Of a stretch of 64,000 nt of DNA, positions 59,883 through 64,000 are shown in pieces. The position numbers and the translations under genes are program-made. The stretch's first letter is position 1, and each line of letters starts with the position of its first letter. This stretch comes from Prevotella melaninogenica. GTDB lineage: Bacteria; Bacteroidota; Bacteroidia; Bacteroidales; Bacteroidaceae. Location: positions 620,001 to 684,000 of the forward strand of contig NZ_CP072350.1 of NCBI RefSeq assembly GCF_018127965.1, written 5' to 3'. The notes under the pieces are model-generated. The model made no database searches. It worked only from the letters and a program-made list of their open reading frames with translations, and was not told the origin of the DNA.

Positions 59883-61154
59883 CTACTTGTTTAAGTTGAT
59901 TCTGACACCCATATTAAGATTGAAGTTGGTAGGTTTGTCCTTGTAAATATTCTCAACGTTGCTCCCATTATTGAAGTGATGGCTTATTCCAGGCTCAATA
60001 TAAGCACTGACATCCTTGCTAATTCTTAATTCTCCTCCAATGGAAAGAGCGGTAGAGAATACTGGTCTACCTTCTTTAATAGTTGTATGTGTCGGAGTTA
60101 TTTGTGACGTAGCTTCGGCAGATAAGTTGGCTTCACCTTTCACGAGTTTCTCTATTTCAGCACCTGCAGTCGCATAAACATTGAACCTTTTGGTCTTGAT
60201 GAAACTGTAACTTGCATTTACAGGTATGCCGACGTATTGCAGTTTTTGTTCTACGACATATTCTGTTCCTCTCTTGTCATAAGAGAAGTCGGAAGCAAGT
60301 CGGCTGTAATTGAGACCTGTCTGTAGGCTCCACCGATTGTTGATATTATACCTTATGGAAACACCTAACTTTATTGGTTGATGGTGTTTAGTCCCCGTTC
60401 TTTTATCTTTTGTACCTATTGGGCTGTCTTGTATGTTTCTTCCAGAGAATTCTGGGTCATAGTCACCATAAGGGTTTGCTACTGGCAATAGCATCTTGTC
60501 AGAGTTATGGGAAGTTCCTGTACCATAATTATAGGAAGTTCCTATGCAGAAGCGAGATGATGGGTCATTCTTCTTCGCATTTGTTGCGTAGATTCTTTCC
60601 GAATTCCCCCACGACTGTGGTTTTGTAGTCTGTTGTTTATCAACATTTTCTATCTTGTCTTGTCTTGTCTTATTGGTTGTTTCTTGAGTTTCTGTGACAT
60701 TATTATTATCTGTAGTCGTTTCTTTTTCTTCTTTATTGTAGACCGTATTGCCAAACAAGTTGTTGTCAACAAGTGGATTCTGTATACTTTGATGAGTAGC
60801 AACAGCCAGCTTTACGGAGTTTGTCACATAGTCCTCTTGAGTTATACTTCTAATTTGGGAAGGCAGAGTGTTCTTTATCTTATTGTTTATAATCGTTGCG
60901 CACTGCTTCGGAAGAGACGTGTGGTCAAAAAGCAAGTGACTTAGAAAAATTCCGATACCTATTATAGCTGCAGCAGAGGCAACACGATAGGTCCACAAAG
61001 GCACTACACTTGCCTTCTGCCGAGTAGAGCGCATAGGAGTAACTCCACGACGGTTCATCTCCTTTTTGATATCATTGAGAAGACCATCTGGTGCCTTTAC
61101 ATCACATTCATTCTGAATGCGTGTACGCAATGTGTCAAGCCAATCTTCTTTCAT
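59883..61154 (-). CDS. Inner-membrane-anchored protein with C-terminal beta-barrel domain
   Basis: A 423-residue protein with an odd topology. Residues 1-50 are cytoplasmic (MKEDWLDTLRTRIQNECDVK, KAPDGLLNDIKKEMNRRG). One transmembrane helix lies at about 56-71, a low-complexity Thr/Asn/Gln/Lys linker at about 75-260, and a PorT/OmpW-like beta-barrel at about 270-423 (KLGVSIRYNINNRWSLQTGL, VYATAGAEIEKL, NLNMGVRINLN). It starts 10 bp after the ECF sigma gene, so the N-terminal part probably acts as its anti-sigma factor, with the C-terminus as an outer-membrane or periplasmic sensor. This arrangement is common in Bacteroidota, but its mechanism is not established. Confidence 0.85.
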   Translation of the reverse strand: MKEDWLDTLRTRIQNECDVKAPDGLLNDIKKEMNRRGVTPMRSTRQKASVVPLWTYRVASAAAIIGIGIFLSHLLFDHTSLPKQCATIINNKIKNTLPSQIRSITQEDYVTNSVKLAVATHQSIQNPLVDNNLFGNTVYNKEEKETTTDNNNVTETQETTNKTRQDKIENVDKQQTTKPQSWGNSERIYATNAKKNDPSSRFCIGTSYNYGTGTSHNSDKMLLPVANPYGDYDPEFSGRNIQDSPIGTKDKRTGTKHHQPIKLGVSIRYNINNRWSLQTGLNYSRLASDFSYDKRGTEYVVEQKLQYVGIPVNASYSFIKTKRFNVYATAGAEIEKLVKGEANLSAEATSQITPTHTTIKEGRPVFSTALSIGGELRISKDVSAYIEPGISHHFNNGSNVENIYKDKPTNFNLNMGVRINLNK

Positions 61155-61164
61155 ACTTTTAATT

Positions 61165-61722
61165 CTATTTATTTTGCTCTTTCAGCATCTTCGCAAGCAT
61201 ATTCCTTGCCTTGTGGAATTGTGATGCAGATGTATCTGGTTTGATGTTGAGTATTTCTGCTATCTCCTTGTGACTTTTGCCTTCTATCACATATAGGTTG
61301 AAGACAGCCCTGTAGCCTGGCGGTAGTTTAAGTATTGTTTCTGTTATCTGTGTTATCGACATACTGTCAATATCAGGGTCCTCAGTACTACAATCAGGTA
61401 TGTCAGTCGCCTTGTCTATAAAAATAGCCGGGTCATTGTCCCTGAGAAAGTGAAGAGATTCGTTGATTACAATCTTTGTGAGCCAAGCCTTTAATGACCC
61501 CTTCCCTCGATATTCAAAAGTATGTATCTTAGTAAATATTCTGATGAAAGCTTCTTGTAAAACATCATGTCTATCTTCTTGGTTTCCAATATACCTCGAA
61601 CACACTTTTGCTAAATAATCAGCATACTCGCCATAGAGTTTATCCATGGCGAGCGCATCACCTTTTTCAAAAAGGCTTATAATATACTGTTCTCTATTAT
61701 TCCCAAATAATCCCATTGACAA
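61165..61722 (-). CDS. ECF-type RNA polymerase sigma factor
   Basis: A 185-residue sigma-70-like factor. Region 2 (about 20-95) shows YGEYADYLAKVCSRYIGNQ, DVLQEAFIRIFTKI and GSLKAWLTKIVINES. Region 4 (about 125-180) has LKLPPGYRAVFNLYVIEGKS and the recognition helix HKEIAEILNIKPDTSASQF. It should direct RNA polymerase to envelope-related promoters in response to the barrel-bearing partner encoded 10 bp downstream. An ATG two codons in is an alternative start. It lies 20 bp after the NigD-like gene. Confidence 0.95.
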   Translation of the reverse strand: MSMGLFGNNREQYIISLFEKGDALAMDKLYGEYADYLAKVCSRYIGNQEDRHDVLQEAFIRIFTKIHTFEYRGKGSLKAWLTKIVINESLHFLRDNDPAIFIDKATDIPDCSTEDPDIDSMSITQITETILKLPPGYRAVFNLYVIEGKSHKEIAEILNIKPDTSASQFHKARNMLAKMLKEQNK

Positions 61723-61742
61723 GCAGTGGATTTTCCTCTATA

Positions 61743-62432
61743 CTATTTACGGCTTTTGTATTTGAATTTGACTGTTTTTACGCCTGAGAATGATTGCCAC
61801 TTCAATGTCAGGTCCACTGTTTTCCCTTGTGTGTCAGGAAGATCACTAAGTCTGAATGCTACAAGTCCGTCACGAATCAAACCCTTTGTATCGCCAGAAG
61901 CATTATGATGGAGTACAACTTCATAAGGATTGTCTCCTTTGACAAGATTCATCACATGTTTTTTCCCATTACCGAAGTAGGTTCTGAAGCGTAAAGTCAA
62001 GTATCCGTCCTCTACAACAGTTGTCCAGTCCTTGACTATTTCTACAGGGTCTTTTCCATATACAGTTTCGTTTTGTTTACCAAGAGTTGGTGCCATATTC
62101 TTGGTAAGTATAGTGTCGAGCCGGTTTACATATGCACTCTTTGAGTATCCTTCAGTCTTTCCGTCCTGAACTTTGATGTTCGTAAGTGCTCGTAGTTCCT
62201 TTTTACCATAAGGAGAAGTCTTCATGTTCGTAGGAAGAATTGTGGTCTCATCATTTAACTGGAAGTAGACCTGTCCTGTGGAACTATTTGTCTTGATTGT
62301 CACAAGTGCATTGGGAATATTGGTAGGGTAATCAGTATCGTCATCATTTAAGCAAGATTGCAAAGAGAATGTACCTAACACTATCCCAAGGATGAGTGCA
62401 ATATAAAGTAATGGATTCTTTTTCATATTCAT
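61743..62432 (-). CDS. NigD-like lipoprotein
   Basis: A 229-residue lipoprotein: Cys 27 in GTFSLQSCLNDDD follows a hydrophobic signal, with acidic residues after the Cys that favour surface localisation. The body has the two-domain beta-rich NigD pattern, e.g. NALVTIKTNSSTGQVYFQLN, TILPTNMKTSP, EIVKDWTTVVEDGYLTLRF and HHNASGDTKGLIRDGLVAFR. NigD-like proteins are abundant in Prevotella and Bacteroides. The name comes from a bacteriocin locus, but most are of unknown function. Here it is the first gene of the unit leading into the ECF sigma gene. Confidence 0.9.
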   Translation of the reverse strand: MNMKKNPLLYIALILGIVLGTFSLQSCLNDDDTDYPTNIPNALVTIKTNSSTGQVYFQLNDETTILPTNMKTSPYGKKELRALTNIKVQDGKTEGYSKSAYVNRLDTILTKNMAPTLGKQNETVYGKDPVEIVKDWTTVVEDGYLTLRFRTYFGNGKKHVMNLVKGDNPYEVVLHHNASGDTKGLIRDGLVAFRLSDLPDTQGKTVDLTLKWQSFSGVKTVKFKYKSRK

Positions 62433-62452
62433 TCCTTTTTTAGTTATTACTG

Positions 62453-62460
62453 CAAATTTA
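62453..62460 (-). promoter_or_regulatory. -7 box for the NigD-sigma unit
   Basis: On the minus strand TAAATTTG matches TAnnTTTG, 20 nt before the NigD start codon at 62432. Confidence 0.5.
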
Positions 62461-62727
62461 CTAAATCATTTTCATTTTTAAGTTGTTGTTTGAATTTATG
62501 TCTAATCTGCTTTATAAAATCAGAAGTTGGAATTACTTGCCTCGTTAAATGTTAAAACAATGTTAAAGTTTATCGGAATGAATGATAGAGCATTCCTTTA
62601 TTTCGATTATATTTTATCTTTTGATTTATTGCACATAGAGAAAGCAATGTGCGCAATATTCGAGTTGTCAGTATTAAAGAGTGTGAAAAATAGGTTCTGT
62701 TTCGTCTGTTAGTGGTAGGAAAACTCG

Positions 62728-62735
62728 TATTTTTG
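62728..62735 (+). promoter_or_regulatory. -7 box for aroB
   Basis: TATTTTTG matches TAnnTTTG, 25 nt before the ATG at 62761. An AAAGGAG sequence at about 62746-62752 is a purine-rich ribosome-binding site, unusual in this window. The remainder of 62461-62727 contains nothing convincing. Confidence 0.5.
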
Positions 62736-62760
62736 TATTGAATATTAAAGGAGAAAGCTT

Positions 62761-63807
62761 ATGGGACAGAATATTATTATATCAAAACAGTTCAAGTGTG
62801 AATTGGCTACAGCCATCTCTGAATGTGAGAAAGATAAAATCTTCGTACTCGTTGATGAAACGACACGTGATAAGTGCTGGGAACTTGTCAAGGATGACTT
62901 CTGTCTGAAAGGAGCACAAGTAATTACGATTGGTACGACTGACAGTAGTAAGACACTTGAAACGGTAGCTCATGTATGGGAAGCATTGCAGCAGGGAGGT
63001 GCTACGCGCCACTCTTTGCTTATCAATCTTGGTGGCGGTATGGTGACCGACCTTGGTGGTTTTGCTGCCTCAACCTTCAAACGTGGAATCAACTTTATTA
63101 ATATTCCAACCACGTTGCTTGCTATGGTAGATGCAAGTGTGGGTGGTAAGACGGGTGTGAACTTCGGTGGATTGAAGAATGAGATTGGCGTATTTAGTGA
63201 GGCTGATGTCGTTCTCCTTAACACCGAATGGCTTAAAACACTCGATACGAAAAACATCCGAAGTGGTTATGCTGAGATGTTGAAACATGGTTTGATAGCT
63301 GATGAAGCTATGTGGGCAGAGCTGATAAACTTTAATCTTGTACAGCCAGACTTACAGCAATTGAGCGAAATGCTTGGTAAGAGTGTGCAGGTAAAGGAGT
63401 GTATTGTTCAGGAAGACCCACATGAAAAGGGTATTAGAAAGGCATTAAATCTCGGACACACCTTTGGTCATGCGTTTGAGTCATGGTCATTAGAAAAGAG
63501 TCCAATTCTTCATGGTTATGCAGTAGCTTTCGGTTTGATAGCTGAGCTTTATCTGTCTGTTGTGAAGACTGGCTTCCCTACGGAACGTATGCGCCAGACC
63601 GTCAACTTCATTCGTGAGTATTATGGCACATTACCTATAACATGTAATGATTATCCTAAGCTCATTGAGTTCATGTATCATGACAAGAAGAATCGTAGTA
63701 ATGAAATCAATGTCACGCTCTTAGGTGGTATTGGTGATGTCCGTATCAACCAGTCTGTCAGTGAGGATGAAGTTAAGGAAGCCCTTGACTTTGTGAGGGA
63801 AGGGTAA
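62761..63807 (+). CDS. aroB: 3-dehydroquinate synthase
   Basis: A 348-residue enzyme of typical length for AroB. The NAD-binding GGGMVTDLGGFAAS, the catalytic region TTLLAMVDASVGGKTGVN and the metal ligands in GYAEMLKHGLI (Glu), LNLGHTFGHAFE (His) and LHGYAVAFG (His) are all present. It converts DAHP to 3-dehydroquinate, the second step of the shikimate pathway, using NAD and Zn or Co in the cytoplasm. The gene appears monocistronic in this window. Confidence 0.97.
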   Translation: MGQNIIISKQFKCELATAISECEKDKIFVLVDETTRDKCWELVKDDFCLKGAQVITIGTTDSSKTLETVAHVWEALQQGGATRHSLLINLGGGMVTDLGGFAASTFKRGINFINIPTTLLAMVDASVGGKTGVNFGGLKNEIGVFSEADVVLLNTEWLKTLDTKNIRSGYAEMLKHGLIADEAMWAELINFNLVQPDLQQLSEMLGKSVQVKECIVQEDPHEKGIRKALNLGHTFGHAFESWSLEKSPILHGYAVAFGLIAELYLSVVKTGFPTERMRQTVNFIREYYGTLPITCNDYPKLIEFMYHDKKNRSNEINVTLLGGIGDVRINQSVSEDEVKEALDFVREG

Positions 63808-64000
63808 GCCTTTATCCTTTGAACTTTGAGGTTTGAACTTTGAACTTTATGATTTGCGTTTAATCTTTGAACTTTGAGGTTTGAATCTTGAACTTTATGA
63901 TTTGAGCGTAAGCCTTTGAACTTTGAGGTTTAACCTTTGAGTTTTACCCTTATCTATTTATCAACTTCACTGTACCCCACTTTAATCTATTTGGGCTCCC
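63808..64000. repeat. CTTTGAACTTTGAG microrepeats after aroB
   Basis: 63820-63945 consists of CTTTGAACTTTGAGGTTTGAA-like phrases with a period near 7 nt and repeated TTTATGATTTG. The same phrase opens the 213-bp repeats at 23811 and 28405. The final bases TATTTGGGCTCCC recur at 20719. No gene is seen. Confidence 0.6.

Noticed and set aside
62527..62712. 61-codon frame between NigD and aroB
   Set aside because: It lies in a promoter region with no start context, no domain and a composition like the flanking intergenic DNA.

Overview
The window looks like a chromosomal segment of a Bacteroidota bacterium, most likely an oral-type Prevotella. Promoter-like boxes of the form TAnnTTTG recur upstream of genes, Shine-Dalgarno sites are mostly absent, and SusC/SusD, NigD-like, PorQ, FeoAB, DUF4302 and type IX secretion (T9SS) cargo genes are present. 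The genus is inferred from family content; no search was run.

Layout. 1-5353: a metal-handling locus (small exported protein, TonB-dependent receptor, HMA metal-binding protein), then a CPBP membrane protease and ribF. 5605-14529: an 8.9 kb AT-rich integrative element inserted in a tRNA(CAU) gene. It is bounded by a 46-bp direct repeat of the tRNA 3' half and carries a tyrosine integrase, a family-A-polymerase-like protein, a P-loop ATPase, a DUF3871 protein, a candidate ~220-nt structured RNA, and a five-gene cargo with two paralogous membrane proteins and a retropepsin-like protease. 14530-18520: remains of a second integrase, then an IS982 element interrupted by an ISL3 element. 18773-26526: core genes cmk, tatD, a polyprenyl diphosphate synthase, a TonB protein, porQ and a frameshifted feoAB. 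27937-32207: DoxX, an alanine/glycine symporter, YitT and mnmA. 33547-41350: a secreted protein set (adhesin-like protein, subtilisin-type protease, leucine-rich repeat protein) with C-terminal T9SS-type sorting regions. 41924-43624: an AspT-type transporter. 44968-54132: a SusC/SusD operon with a zinc-metallopeptidase lipoprotein, a DUF4302 lipoprotein and a BACON lipoprotein. 55160-62432: a minus-strand envelope block with NigD-like lipoprotein, ECF sigma factor, inner-membrane/barrel protein, outer-membrane barrel and secreted hydrolase. 62761-63807: aroB.

The intergenic regions are rich in repeats: ISL3-derived MITEs with 8-bp target duplications, two unrelated families of 22-nt-periodic short arrays, a 213-bp repeat pair, AT-rich microrepeats and a minisatellite. 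A ~125-bp promoter-proximal module is shared by the T9SS cargo operon and the SusCD operon.

The best candidate for something undescribed is the cargo of the integrative element (about 11431-14312): a structured RNA followed by a membrane-protein/retropepsin gene set, next to a divergent family A polymerase-like protein. The frameshifts in feoAB and in the second integrase are all explained by single-base losses in short runs, so they could be assembly errors and not decay.
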